From contig CAITNO010000017.1 in assembly GCA_903893795.1 (NCBI GenBank), positions 1-42,954 of the forward strand: a stretch of 42,954 nucleotides of DNA, in the 5' to 3' direction. Below the pieces are notes generated by a model. It was not told the origin of the DNA and did no database searches. It saw only the letters and a list, made by a program, of their open reading frames with translations. This stretch comes from Candidatus Hydrogenedentota bacterium. Its GTDB lineage: Bacteria > Hydrogenedentota > Hydrogenedentia > Hydrogenedentales > CAITNO01. Position 1 is the stretch's first letter. Each line of letters starts with the position of its first letter. Positions 7,389-16,774 of the stretch are shown piece after piece. The translations under genes were made by a program, and so were the position numbers.

Positions 7389-9950
7389 TCATTTTGCTGC
7401 GGGCGCGAAGGTGATTTCGTGCTGCCTGTGCGATTCGATTTGCTCCGGGGTCAGCCGGGGTTCGCGGTACTCGCCTTTCATAAACATCGCGGCCTGATCG
7501 GCGTAGTGGGGGCTCATGAAGTCGCCCGAATTGCCTGTCGGCAGGATGGTCAGCGAGTGCTCCGGGTCGGCGAAATCGATGATACGCCGGGTGGAGGGAC
7601 CCGCAAGCACGTCAAATTTGCCGTTGCTGTTTTTGTACAGCATGTTGTTGATCACTTCCGACGCGCCGGAGGACGGGAAGGGGCCAATGTTAAAGATGCG
7701 GCCGAGCAGGGGCAGGTAGCCGAAGGGGTGTTTGAATTCCATGGTGTGCAGCGAGCCCCAGGTCCAGCGGGCCGCATCGGGTCCGCTACGCTTTTTCAGT
7801 TCGGCGACGGCCTCCCGGAAACTGCTTCGGACGATGTCCTCGCGGGTTTCGCGCTGGGGCGTGTTCACGTTGTCCCAGAAGGGTGAGTCGGGTGTGTGGA
7901 CCGCGTATTTGAAGAAGTTCCACGCGTCGGCGAGCGTGCTGTAGCCGGAAAAGAGCTTCTCCCCCATCTCATCGAGCAGGATGCCGCGCAGCAGTGCGTG
8001 GGTGTACATCTGGTAGACGGCCGCGCCTGCCGAACCGGTGTCGTGGCGGCAGTCCCAGCGGCTGAGAAGCTCCAGGGCCTGCCGCTCCAGTTCGGTGAGC
8101 GCGGCGTCATCCTGATGGAGGATTTCCAGGAGCGGTTTCAGCGTGTCGGCGGCGGTGGGGGAACGGTCGTCGAACTGGACCGCGCGTAGGTCGTCGCTGC
8201 CCCACAGCGGCTTCGCGTCAAGGATCTGTTTGATGCGTGCGGCGCGGTCGCTGGGCTGCCAGTATCCCTCAACCTGCCCGATGGGGCCGAGCGGTTTGAC
8301 GGTGGACATGTTGTTGGCGGTGACGATGCAGCCCGATTCGGGATTGACCAGGTGGGGGTTCTGCCCGAAGGGCAGGTAGCCGAGAATCTCATCGTTGCCG
8401 GAAGCGCCGTCGAGCAGGCGCTTGGGATTGACGTGTTTGGGCCGGATGGGCTGTTTCCCCGCGGCCCACCAGGCGATGTTGCCCGCCTTGTCGGCGTAGG
8501 AGATGTTCAGCCCCGGCGAGGTGATGAGCGCGGCCCCTTGGGCGAAACTCTCCATGTCGCGGGCGTGGGACATGCGGTAAAAGCCCAGCATGTCCTCATA
8601 GGGTTCGTGCTGCCAGACCCAGGACAGGGCAATGTCGGCGCCCTGGTACCCGTCGAGCGCGCGGAGCAGGTCGGTGATGACCGGACCGTGCGGCGTGGAA
8701 CGGATGGTGCAGGTGCGGTCGCTGCCGAAACGCACGTGGATGGCTTCTGTCTCCGTCTTGGCGTCCACCCATTCGCCCTTGTACATGACTTTGGACGGAT
8801 TGCCGGGCTGGAACTTTTCCCGGTAGACGTCGAGGTCGTCGTTTTCGAACATGGTGAGCGCCCAGGCAAAATCGCGGTTGTGCCCCAGCAGGGGCACGGG
8901 AAGGAGCGGCACATAGTGGCTGTACAGTTCGTAGTCGCCGTACTTGAGATGGGCCTCATACCAAATGCTGGGATTGGTGAACGCGATGTGCGGGTCGTTG
9001 GCCAGAATGGGCTTGCCCGATTTGCTGCGCCCCGGCCCCAGCACCCAGGAGTTGCTGCCGAGATGAGAACCAAACAGGCCCACAAGCGGCTGCAGGCGCG
9101 CGATACAGGCCCCCAGGCAATTCAGGGACTGACCGCTCAATTCCCCTTTAGTCTGAATTCTACCCGTCGCGCCCACCCGAATTGAGTGGTCTGTCCCTGA
9201 ATTGCCGCTCTCGTCACACCGATTCTTGGCGCTTGCCTCCTTGTGCGCTTCCATATAGGCCTTTGCCTCGGCCAGCGATTCCATGATCGTGATGGGCGTT
9301 TCCAGACCGTATCCGGCGAAGAGCGTGGAGATGTCCGTGTTGGGCAGTTTCTCCTGAAGGATGGAGGCGATGGCGTCGCCGCGCAGTCCCTCGGCAAAGC
9401 TGATGGGCAGGAGGGCGGCCACGGTCAGCGAATCCACCGGCGTGAAGGGCCGCGGATGAATGCCGAGCAGGGCCAGCTCCATCGGCAGGGGCTCGGTGTC
9501 CACGCAGTGGTTAATGCCGGCGACAAAGGCCTCGGCCAGTTGGCGCATCTCAGGGGGAAAGCTCTTCTCGTCCCTGTAATACTCCTCGGCGAGAGGACGA
9601 AGCCGCAGCGTGCGGATCACCGCGTCAATGGGGGCCGCCAGCGGCCCCGCCACCTCGGCCAGCGTGCCCTGCGACAGCCTGCGCATGATCTCCATTTGAA
9701 ACAGGCGGTCCTGGGCCATGACGTAGCCGAGGGCAAAATGCACATCCCGCTCGTTTTCCCCGGTCAAATGGGGCACGCCCCAGTCGTCGCGCACAACGCG
9801 CACGGATGCCTTCAACGAAGGATGGGAAACGATGCCGTCCAGATGAGGATGGCGCGTTTTTGCCAGCCAGCCCACCCAAACAGCGCCCGCCAGAACCGCG
9901 GCTAACGCCAAAGCAAGCATTCCCCTGGCAACCTTCTTCAAAATCCGCAT
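7389..9950 (-). CDS. Penicillin acylase (Ntn-hydrolase) family protein
   Basis: This 853-residue exported amidohydrolase belongs to the family that hydrolyses amide bonds of beta-lactams, N-acyl-homoserine lactones or related acyl amides; the substrate cannot be told from sequence. An N-terminal membrane segment or signal (residues 8-28) precedes the alpha-chain region (V-R-D-D-W-G-V-P-H at about 53-61; M-A-Q-D-R-L-F-Q-M-E). The autocatalytic site is G-S-N-S-W-V-L-G, with the predicted beta-chain nucleophile Ser299. The spacer peptide just before it (about 240-290) is unusual: residues 249-279 are encoded by a REP-like inverted repeat (9116-9206) read in frame. The spacer is normally removed during maturation, so the insertion may be tolerated. 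The gene is monocistronic and divergent from the kinase gene at 10290. Confidence 0.88.
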   Translation of the reverse strand: MRILKKVARGMLALALAAVLAGAVWVGWLAKTRHPHLDGIVSHPSLKASVRVVRDDWGVPHLTGENERDVHFALGYVMAQDRLFQMEIMRRLSQGTLAEVAGPLAAPIDAVIRTLRLRPLAEEYYRDEKSFPPEMRQLAEAFVAGINHCVDTEPLPMELALLGIHPRPFTPVDSLTVAALLPISFAEGLRGDAIASILQEKLPNTDISTLFAGYGLETPITIMESLAEAKAYMEAHKEASAKNRCDESGNSGTDHSIRVGATGRIQTKGELSGQSLNCLGACIARLQPLVGLFGSHLGSNSWVLGPGRSKSGKPILANDPHIAFTNPSIWYEAHLKYGDYELYSHYVPLLPVPLLGHNRDFAWALTMFENDDLDVYREKFQPGNPSKVMYKGEWVDAKTETEAIHVRFGSDRTCTIRSTPHGPVITDLLRALDGYQGADIALSWVWQHEPYEDMLGFYRMSHARDMESFAQGAALITSPGLNISYADKAGNIAWWAAGKQPIRPKHVNPKRLLDGASGNDEILGYLPFGQNPHLVNPESGCIVTANNMSTVKPLGPIGQVEGYWQPSDRAARIKQILDAKPLWGSDDLRAVQFDDRSPTAADTLKPLLEILHQDDAALTELERQALELLSRWDCRHDTGSAGAAVYQMYTHALLRGILLDEMGEKLFSGYSTLADAWNFFKYAVHTPDSPFWDNVNTPQRETREDIVRSSFREAVAELKKRSGPDAARWTWGSLHTMEFKHPFGYLPLLGRIFNIGPFPSSGASEVINNMLYKNSNGKFDVLAGPSTRRIIDFADPEHSLTILPTGNSGDFMSPHYADQAAMFMKGEYREPRLTPEQIESHRQHEITFAPAAK
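9116..9206. repeat. REP-like palindrome pair inside the acylase reading frame
   Basis: Positions 9116-9143 and 9179-9206 are 28-nt inverted arms that match at 26 of 28 positions (left arm begins ggcaattcagggactgacc). The 35 nt between them complete a 91-nt unit that reads without a stop in the acylase frame. The core gggacagaccac is echoed at 24400 (ggaacagaccacgaatt) and 34241 (gggacagacaacgaatt). Such paired inverted units are typical of elements mobilised by REP-associated tyrosine transposases; no such transposase is in the window. Confidence 0.75.
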
Positions 9951-10044
9951 GCCGTTTCCCCGTTTTGTTGTTATGGACGCGCACAGTACTTCTGCCAGAT
10001 ATCACCTGCCAGGCCTGAACATGCTATGGCACCAAACAGGCGCC

Positions 10045-10069
10045 CTCTGCCTGCCGGCAGCAGGCAGAG
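10045..10069. repeat. Hairpin in divergent intergenic region
   Basis: The 339-bp gap between the divergent acylase and kinase genes holds a perfect 10-bp-arm stem, ctctgcctgc (10045-10054) and gcaggcagag (10060-10069), with a 5-nt loop. The promoters of both genes should lie in this gap, but no convincing -35/-10 pair was recognised. The stem could be an operator-like site or another dispersed palindrome. Confidence 0.45.
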
Positions 10070-10289
10070 AATATACCGTCGGTGCGGCGCTGTCAAGGGC
10101 GGGAATAAGGCGATTCACCGGGACCGGGCCGCCCAGCGGCCCCTGTGGCATATTCCTGCAGCCCCCGTGAACATACGCAACAGGGTCCCAACGGTTGCTT
10201 TACCTTTGGAACGCGGACATAATATGGGCGTAGCACACCTGTCCGGAGCTCTGACACGCTGAATGCCGGCACCAAGGAGAGGGCTGTTC

Positions 10290-12329
10290 ATGGAAGACAC
10301 CAAGGGAAAACGCCCGTCCGGTTTGCGTTTTCGCGCGCGCGGCGCATACACCGGCATCATCTCCACAGGTCTGGCGATGGGCCTGGTGGCGGTGGCGAAC
10401 GTCCTTGCCTCCAACAACCGGATTTCCGCCTTTACCGAGCATTCCCTGAACCTCACGGCCATCCTGCTTTTCAGCATACCCCCGATGTATGCGGCGCTCC
10501 GCTCCAGAAGCGGCCCGGCCATCAAACTGACCGTGACCATGGGCGCCTTCCTGCTCTCCCTTCACGAAATCGTGCAGCTCATCAACAACGCCTACCCGGG
10601 CATGCTTGGACAAACCTTTCTTGACCTGCGGCCGCTGTTGCTGGGCTTGGGATTCTGCCTGTTCATCATCTCCATGTATTTTTCAATCACGCGCATGGCA
10701 ACCACCCAGGAAGTGCTGTATACAGAACGGCAACTGATGTCCCTGGAAATTGCCGAGCGCAGGCAGGCGGAGGAGAAGCTGCGGCAGAGCGAGGAAAAAT
10801 ACCGTGAACTGGTGGAAAATGCCAACAGCATCATTCTTCGCATGGACAAGGAGGGCAGGCTGACCTTCTTCAACGACTTCGCCCTGCGCTTTTTCGGCTA
10901 CAGCCACGAGGAGATCATCGGCCGCAACGTGGTGGGAACGATTGTTCCGGAGACCGATTCGGCCGGACGAAACCTGCGCGCCATGATAGAGGACATCTGC
11001 CTTCATCCGGAACGTTACGACGTGAACCAGAATGAAAACATGCTTCGCGACGGAACAAGGGTGTGGGTCGACTGGACCAACAAACCCCTTGCCAATGCGT
11101 CGGGCGAGTTGGTCGAGATTCTGTCGGTAGGAAGCGACATCACCGCGCGCAAACGCGCCGAGGAGGAAAGGGTTCACCTCGAAAGCCAGCTCTATCAGGC
11201 CCGGAAGATGGAATCGGTGGGTCGGCTGGCGGGCGGCGTGGCCCATGATTTCAACAACATGCTGGGCGTCATTCTCGGCTTCGCCGACATGGCGATGACC
11301 CGCGTGGACCGCGCCCAACCCATCTACGGCGACCTGCGGGAAATCTGCGCGGCGGCCAACCGCTCGGCCGACCTCACCCGCCAACTGCTGGCCTTTGCCC
11401 GCAGGCAGACCGTCACCCCGAAAGTGCTGGACCTGAACGCGGCGGTGACGGGCATGCTCAAGATACTGCACCGGCTCATTGGCGAGAACATCGAGCTAGA
11501 CTGGCGCCCGGGCCCGGACCTGTGGCCCGTGCTTGTTGACCCGTCGCAGATGGACCAAATACTGGCGAACCTCTGTGTCAATGCCAGGGATGCCATCGCG
11601 GGCACCGGCAAGGTGACGATTGAGACGGAAAACAGGAGCCTTGACGGTTCCTTTTGCGCGGGACATGTGGGGGTGTCGCCCGGAGACTATGTGCTCCTCA
11701 CCGTGGAGGACGACGGGCGCGGCATGGATGAGGAGACGCTGACCAGTATCTTCGAACCTTTCTTCACCACCAAGGGCGTCGGCGAGGGGACGGGGCTCGG
11801 CCTGGCCACCGTGTATGGCGCGGTCGAGCAAAACGGCGGATTTATAGACGTCCAAAGCGAACGGGGGCGCGGGACGCTTTTCAACATCTACCTGCCCCGC
11901 CATGCCGGCAGCGCCGCAACGGCCGCGCCGGAGAACCCCACGCCGCCGAAGATGACCGGGCACGAAACCATCCTTCTGGTGGAGGATGAGCCAACTTTCC
12001 TAAAAATGGCAATGACGATGCTCGAACGCCAGGGGTACACCGTGCTGGCCGCCACGACGCCCGGCGAGGCGCTGCTCCTGGCGGAGGCGCGCGGCGGGGC
12101 GGTGGACCTTCTAATGACCGATGTGGTCATGCCGGAAATGAACGGCCGCGATCTGGCCATCAAACTGCTGACCCGCTATCCGCGGATAAAGCGCCTGTTT
12201 ATGTCCGGTTACACCTCCGACATTATCGCCCACAATGGTGTGGTGGATGATGGCACCCATTTCATCCAAAAGCCTTTCTCCGTGGGCGATCTGGCCGCCA
12301 AGGTCCGGGAAACACTGGACAGCGCGTGA
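10290..12329 (+). CDS. Membrane-bound PAS sensor hybrid histidine kinase with C-terminal receiver
   Basis: This 679-residue signalling protein senses an unknown cue and autophosphorylates. ATG 10290 is chosen because AAGGAGAG (10274-10281) sits eight bases before it; the ATG at 10263 lacks such a site. About four hydrophobic segments lie in residues 20-140, followed by a short coiled coil, then a PAS domain (Y-R-E-L-V-E-N-A-N, from about 171). The HisKA box is G-G-V-A-H-D-F-N-N-M-L with phospho-acceptor His319. The HATPase has an N-box (V-N-A-R-D-A), E-D-D-G-R-G-M-D, E-P-F-F-T-T-K and G-T-G-L-G-L. The receiver has E-D-E near 566 and phospho-acceptor Asp611 (T-D-V-V-M-P-E-M-N-G). No separate response regulator or output gene is adjacent. 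Confidence 0.92.
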   Translation: MEDTKGKRPSGLRFRARGAYTGIISTGLAMGLVAVANVLASNNRISAFTEHSLNLTAILLFSIPPMYAALRSRSGPAIKLTVTMGAFLLSLHEIVQLINNAYPGMLGQTFLDLRPLLLGLGFCLFIISMYFSITRMATTQEVLYTERQLMSLEIAERRQAEEKLRQSEEKYRELVENANSIILRMDKEGRLTFFNDFALRFFGYSHEEIIGRNVVGTIVPETDSAGRNLRAMIEDICLHPERYDVNQNENMLRDGTRVWVDWTNKPLANASGELVEILSVGSDITARKRAEEERVHLESQLYQARKMESVGRLAGGVAHDFNNMLGVILGFADMAMTRVDRAQPIYGDLREICAAANRSADLTRQLLAFARRQTVTPKVLDLNAAVTGMLKILHRLIGENIELDWRPGPDLWPVLVDPSQMDQILANLCVNARDAIAGTGKVTIETENRSLDGSFCAGHVGVSPGDYVLLTVEDDGRGMDEETLTSIFEPFFTTKGVGEGTGLGLATVYGAVEQNGGFIDVQSERGRGTLFNIYLPRHAGSAATAAPENPTPPKMTGHETILLVEDEPTFLKMAMTMLERQGYTVLAATTPGEALLLAEARGGAVDLLMTDVVMPEMNGRDLAIKLLTRYPRIKRLFMSGYTSDIIAHNGVVDDGTHFIQKPFSVGDLAAKVRETLDSA

Positions 12330-12516
12330 GCCGGGCGCTGCGGGGTTGGCCATTCTTGGGGTTTGCCAGTTGGCAGAATCCCGCCATTCTTTGCTAGGAT
12401 GCGCGAAGGGGGCCGTGACTTCCGCTCCCCCGCCACCCTTCTGGCAATCCTGACGGAATGAAAGACGCAAACGGATCGCCCTTGCTGGCTGCATGGGGAT
12501 GTCCAAAGGAGACGCA

Positions 12517-13818
12517 ATGCACGAATCGGCCGGCGGAGAAAAATCACGAAACCCCGTTGCGCTTGTTCTGCTTGCCAGCCTCATCGGGACAACCATAGAG
12601 TTCTTCGATTTCTACATCTACGCCAATGCGGCGGTCCTGGTGTTTCCCAAACTGTTCTTCCCCCGCGCCGATGCCACGGCCGCAACGCTGGAATCGCTGG
12701 CGACTTTTTCCATCGCCTTCTTCGCGCGCCCGATCGGGTCGGCCCTCTTCGGCCATTTTGGCGACCGCATAGGACGCAAGGCCACCCTAGTGGCCGCGCT
12801 GCTGACCATGGGGCTCTCGACCGTCGCCATCGGCCTGCTGCCCACCTATGCCGCCATAGGCACCGCCGCACCGCTGTTGTTGGCGCTCTGCCGCCTGGGG
12901 CAGGGGTTGGGCTTGGGCGGAGAATGGGGCGGGGCCGTGCTGCTGGCCACGGAAAATGCGCCTCCGGGAAAGCGGGCCTGGTTCGGCATGTTCCCCCAGT
13001 TGGGCTCGCCCATCGGCTTTATCCTGGCGAGCGGTTTCTTCCTCGTGCTGAGCGAGTCGCTCACCGATGTGCAGTTTTTCAATTTCGGCTGGCGCATCCC
13101 CTTCCTGGCCAGCACGGTGCTCATCCTGTTCGGTCTTTACGTGCGGCTGAGGATCACCGAAACGCCCGCCTTTGAAGAGGTGCTGAAGCACAACCGCCGG
13201 GTCAAGATTCCCACGGTGACCGTGGCGGCACAGCACACCCGCGTGCTTTTCCTCGGTGTGCTGATCGCGATGACAACTTTCCTGCTCTTCTACCTCATGA
13301 CCGTCTTCACGCAGACTTGGGCCACCATGACGCTCGGCTACACGCGCCCGCAGTTCCTGCGCATGCAGTTGCTGGCCGTGCTTTTCTTTGGCGCCACCAT
13401 CCCCATTTCCGCCCTTCTGGCGGACCGCCTCGGACGGCGCCGCACGCTCATCGGGGTGACCATTGCCATTGCGCTTTTTGGCTTTCTTCTGTCGCCCATG
13501 TTCGGCTCGGGCAGTCCCCTGCTGATCACCTGCTTCTTGTGCCTGGGCCTGGGCCTGATGGGCATGACCTACGGTCCGCTCGGCACCATGCTGTCAGAAC
13601 TCTTCCCCACGGAGGTGCGCTTTACCGGGGCATCCCTGACCTTTAACCTTGCCGGCATCCTCGGCGCATCGCTCGCGCCCTACCTCGCCCTCTCGCTGGC
13701 AAAGAATTACGGTCTGGCCTATGTCGGCTTTTACCTGACCGCCGGGGCACTGGTCACGCTGGTGGCACTGATCTGCACGAAAGAATCCCACCAAAACGGC
13801 CAGGGGTGCGAGCCATAA
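12517..13818 (+). CDS. MFS transporter, metabolite:H+ symporter (MHS) type
   Basis: This 433-residue inner-membrane transporter has about 12 hydrophobic segments. It resembles the MHS branch of the major facilitator family, whose members import small organic acids or osmolytes with protons; the substrate is not predictable. The signature loop between helices 2 and 3 is visible as G-H-F-G-D-R-I-G-R-K, and the N-terminal T-T-I-E-F-F-D-F-Y-I-Y is typical of this branch. Start ATG 12517 follows CAAAGGAGACGCA; the upstream ATG at 12493 has no ribosome site. The length agrees with the family. It is transcribed alone or after the kinase gene, with a gap of about 190 bp. Confidence 0.9.
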   Translation: MHESAGGEKSRNPVALVLLASLIGTTIEFFDFYIYANAAVLVFPKLFFPRADATAATLESLATFSIAFFARPIGSALFGHFGDRIGRKATLVAALLTMGLSTVAIGLLPTYAAIGTAAPLLLALCRLGQGLGLGGEWGGAVLLATENAPPGKRAWFGMFPQLGSPIGFILASGFFLVLSESLTDVQFFNFGWRIPFLASTVLILFGLYVRLRITETPAFEEVLKHNRRVKIPTVTVAAQHTRVLFLGVLIAMTTFLLFYLMTVFTQTWATMTLGYTRPQFLRMQLLAVLFFGATIPISALLADRLGRRRTLIGVTIAIALFGFLLSPMFGSGSPLLITCFLCLGLGLMGMTYGPLGTMLSELFPTEVRFTGASLTFNLAGILGASLAPYLALSLAKNYGLAYVGFYLTAGALVTLVALICTKESHQNGQGCEP

Positions 13819-13983
13819 GCAAGGCAACCCGTGAACGACCACATGGGCACCCGCGCCCACGGATCTCGCCGCTGTCGTGAGCGGTAAAAGTTGACATTTC
13901 CACCCTCCCCGCCGACAATACTCCGAAAAACAAATGTTCAACCCAGACTCTTAACCTCAGCGTGGACAGGAAGGCATTATTGC

Positions 13984-14733
13984 ATGCCCGATTTCACCGT
14001 CATAATTGAAGGGGAGGCCGCATCCGTGGAGACAGCGGAGGAACTGGCCGTTTTGCTGGAGGTTCTGCACGGTGACCACTACCAGGATGTGCTTGACCAG
14101 TTGGGTCCCAACTTAACCGAGATCCTCCGCGAGCCCCGCGGCCTCTGCGCGGTGCTGAAGGCGCTGTCCCCCGCGTCCCAGATGTATCTGCTCAACCAAC
14201 TGGATTCCGGGCTGATTGACGTGATTCAGCGGGCGGATGTGTTGCGGTACATTTTGGCCGGCCTGACCGAACCCGAGGTGGAAAAACGGGTGTTGGAACT
14301 GCTGGACAGTGACGGCTTAAAGAGGCTGATCCGGCAACCGGAAGATCTCGCGGGTATTTTGGAGTGGGTCTATGACCGTTGCGATGAATTTGTCATTTCG
14401 GTCCTGGACGCACACTTCCTTCGCCAGTTGCTGCAAACGGGGCACAAGATTAGCCTTGTGCTGCCGTCGATGTCGGAGACCAGCCAGTCAATACTTGTCG
14501 AGAAACTGGGCTGGCCCTTCGTGGTTTCCCTGGCCTACGACGCGCGCGTGCTCGGGCTCCTGCTGCGCACCATGACCCCGGAACTGGGTCTTCGGTTAAT
14601 CGGTGCGTTCACACCGGAAATGCTGCGGGCCGCGGTGGGGGGTGAACAAAGGCTGGGCGAACTGTACGCGTTCCTGAACGAGGCGGAAACGGACGCAGTC
14701 AATGCACTGTTAGGAAACGGCCATGCCAAATGA
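13984..14733 (+). CDS. Unknown helical-repeat protein coupled to amidohydrolase
   Basis: This 249-residue acidic, Leu-rich protein was not recognised as a named family. ATG 13984 is preceded by AGGAAGG (13968-13974); the longer frame from 13891 lacks a site. After an N-terminal stretch (D-F-T-V-I-I-E-G-E-A), residues 25-240 look like successive helical hairpins of about 35-40 residues (L-T-E-I-L-R-E-P, V-L-E-L-L-D-S-D-G-L, I-L-E-W-V-Y-D, L-L-L-R-T-M-T-P-E-L). Their spacing recalls MgtE-N or FliG-like armadillo helices. No membrane segment or signal is present. Its end overlaps the next gene by 11 nt (14723-14733), so both should be made together and it may regulate or bind the amidohydrolase. 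Confidence 0.75.
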   Translation: MPDFTVIIEGEAASVETAEELAVLLEVLHGDHYQDVLDQLGPNLTEILREPRGLCAVLKALSPASQMYLLNQLDSGLIDVIQRADVLRYILAGLTEPEVEKRVLELLDSDGLKRLIRQPEDLAGILEWVYDRCDEFVISVLDAHFLRQLLQTGHKISLVLPSMSETSQSILVEKLGWPFVVSLAYDARVLGLLLRTMTPELGLRLIGAFTPEMLRAAVGGEQRLGELYAFLNEAETDAVNALLGNGHAK

Positions 14734-15730
14734 ATGCATCCCCACGCTGACACGCGACCCGGAAGCGGCGAGTTCTCTGGCGCGGTTGCGCGGCAGCAAA
14801 TACCCCATGATCGACAGTCATCTGCACATCGTCAATTTTGGGCAGGAAACACCGTCGGCGCACAAACTGATTCGGGGCATGGACCGCGCCAACGTGAAAA
14901 AGGCAGTTATCTTTGGCATGCCGGTGGCAAAGTTGTGGGCCGAATACGACCGCGAGCCGCCCGATTATTATCTGGCCAATGATGCCCAGTGTTACTACTA
15001 CCCGCTCACGGATTTTCTGGTGGCCGACCTGTACCTTTCGCTTCCCCCCGAACAGCAGCAGCGATTTTACCCCCTGCTGTGCGGATTCAATCCCACGGAC
15101 GGGTTTGCCATCCGCGACGTGGAGCGCATCTACGAGCGCTTCCCAAATGTGTGGTGCGGGATAGGCGAAATCCTGTTGCGGCACGACGACCTGACGGCGC
15201 TGACGTATGGCGAACCGGCGCGGGCGAATCATCGGGCGCTCTGGCGCATATTCGAGTTTGCCGAAGACAAAGACCTGCCCGTGCTCCTGCACCAGAACAT
15301 CACTTCTGTCTGGAAGAGCGACCACCCGGTCTACCTTTACGAACTCGAGGAGGCCCTGCGGTCCTTCCCGCGGGCGCGCTTCACCCTGGCGCACTGCGGC
15401 ATGTCGCGCCGCGTGAACCTGCCCCTGTACCACAAAATGATCGAGCGGTTGCTGGAGCGCTATCCGCTCCTGCACGTCGATTACTCCTGGGTGATCTTTG
15501 ACGCGGCCATTTGCCCGAACGGCATCCCCTCCCCCGAATGGCTCGCACTCACCGAGAAATACAGCAGGCAGATTCTGCTTGGTTCGGATCTGGTGGGGAA
15601 GTTTGAGCGGCTCGGGCCCGAACTCCAGCGCTATGACGCTTTCCTCGACGAGTTGAGCGAACAGGCAAGAGAAAACGTGTGCTGGCGCACCGCGGAACGC
15701 CTCTACGGAAACAGGAAAAAGTCGGATTAG
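14723..15730 (+). CDS. Amidohydrolase-2 family metal-dependent hydrolase
   Basis: This 335-residue cytoplasmic TIM-barrel hydrolase or decarboxylase belongs to the Amidohydro_2 group (ACMSD/TIM-barrel fold). Metal and active-site residues are visible in order: D-S-H-L-H with His33 and His35 on strand 1, Glu149 in G-I-G-E-I, His190 in L-L-H-Q-N, His224 in L-A-H-C-G-M and Asp289 in L-G-S-D-L. The set is complete, so an active enzyme is likely. The substrate is unknown. It starts inside the preceding gene (14723, 11-nt overlap), which implies translational coupling. There is no signal peptide. Confidence 0.85.
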   Translation: MPNECIPTLTRDPEAASSLARLRGSKYPMIDSHLHIVNFGQETPSAHKLIRGMDRANVKKAVIFGMPVAKLWAEYDREPPDYYLANDAQCYYYPLTDFLVADLYLSLPPEQQQRFYPLLCGFNPTDGFAIRDVERIYERFPNVWCGIGEILLRHDDLTALTYGEPARANHRALWRIFEFAEDKDLPVLLHQNITSVWKSDHPVYLYELEEALRSFPRARFTLAHCGMSRRVNLPLYHKMIERLLERYPLLHVDYSWVIFDAAICPNGIPSPEWLALTEKYSRQILLGSDLVGKFERLGPELQRYDAFLDELSEQARENVCWRTAERLYGNRKKSD

Positions 15731-15999
15731 GCGTCTTGATGCGCGGCTGCGCACCGGGTAGGTCTGTCGTGCTTTCGCCCGCTGTGCTAGACTGGCGATA
15801 TGGATAAGTATGCCATTAGCACACGCCGGGGCGCGGCAACAAGAGGGTTGCGGGATAATCTGCCCGATAGCATCAACGCGATGGCTGAACCCGGGTTTCC
15901 CCAAAGGAACCGCACAGGTGCAGTTTCCCTGCCACAGGAAAGCAATCCCGGTCTGAAACGACAACCGGGTCCCAACGGTATAGTTGAATGGAGGCCCCT

Positions 16000-16677
16000 A
16001 TGAATCCAGCAACTCTGTTTCTTTGTGCAGCCGCGGTCAGCACCCTCTTTGCCAGCCCGGAAGCGCCGGCACCCGTGAAGACAGACCAGGCGCAGGTGAA
16101 GCCCGACGGCATTTCCTATTCGGACGCGGAAAAAGTGAAGTTTATGCGCGGTGAAATTGTGATCAAAGAGGTCCCGAACCCAGCCGGGCATGAGAAAGGA
16201 AAGACCTACGAGGCGCTTGGGCTCATAAAGGGCACCATGGAGCAGGTCTTTGGCGTTTTGGCCGATTATGCAAACTATCCGAAGTTCATGCCAAACGTGG
16301 AGTCGACACGGATAGAGAGTTCCGAAGGCAGCACTGCCGTGGTGGAATATAAACTGGGGCTTCCCATGGGACAGGTTAAACGCTACAAACTCAGTTTGAG
16401 CGCCGCCAAAGAGGATGCCGAGGCGTACATCAGTTGGAGCAAGGTTCCATGGCCTGAGTTGAAGGATGCTGAAACCATCGTTGAAACGACCGGCTTCTGG
16501 CTCCTGAAGCCCTTCCCTGAAAAACCCGGCTGGGTGCTCGCCCGATACAACGTCTACACAGACCCGGGCCATATCCCAACGGGTTTCGGCTGGATAGTCA
16601 ACATACTGACAAAAAGTAGCATGCCCTATGTCGTAAAAAACACAAACAAGCGAGTGGCGAGTTTGTACTATAAGTGA
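16000..16677 (+). CDS. Secreted SRPBCC (START/polyketide-cyclase-like) protein
   Basis: This 225-residue protein has an N-terminal export signal (M-N-P-A-T-L-F-L-C-A-A-A, cleavage near residue 20) and a single hydrophobic-pocket helix-grip domain. ATG 16000 is preferred because GGAGG (15990-15994) is placed six bases before it; ATG 15988 overlaps that site. Features are F-G-V-L-A-D-Y-A-N-Y-P-K-F-M-P-N-V at about 85-101 and a C-terminal amphipathic helix, as in coenzyme-Q-binding or START-like proteins. The family binds lipids or other small hydrophobic ligands; the ligand here is unknown. It stands alone, with 269 bp of featureless sequence upstream. Confidence 0.8.
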   Translation: MNPATLFLCAAAVSTLFASPEAPAPVKTDQAQVKPDGISYSDAEKVKFMRGEIVIKEVPNPAGHEKGKTYEALGLIKGTMEQVFGVLADYANYPKFMPNVESTRIESSEGSTAVVEYKLGLPMGQVKRYKLSLSAAKEDAEAYISWSKVPWPELKDAETIVETTGFWLLKPFPEKPGWVLARYNVYTDPGHIPTGFGWIVNILTKSSMPYVVKNTNKRVASLYYK

Positions 16678-16774
16678 TTGGACGCGCATTGCGCACGAAT
16701 GCAAAGGACGGAAATCCGCCTGGTCCGACAGTCCCTGCAATGCCTCTCCCGGAAACATCCCTGCCAAGCCCCTC

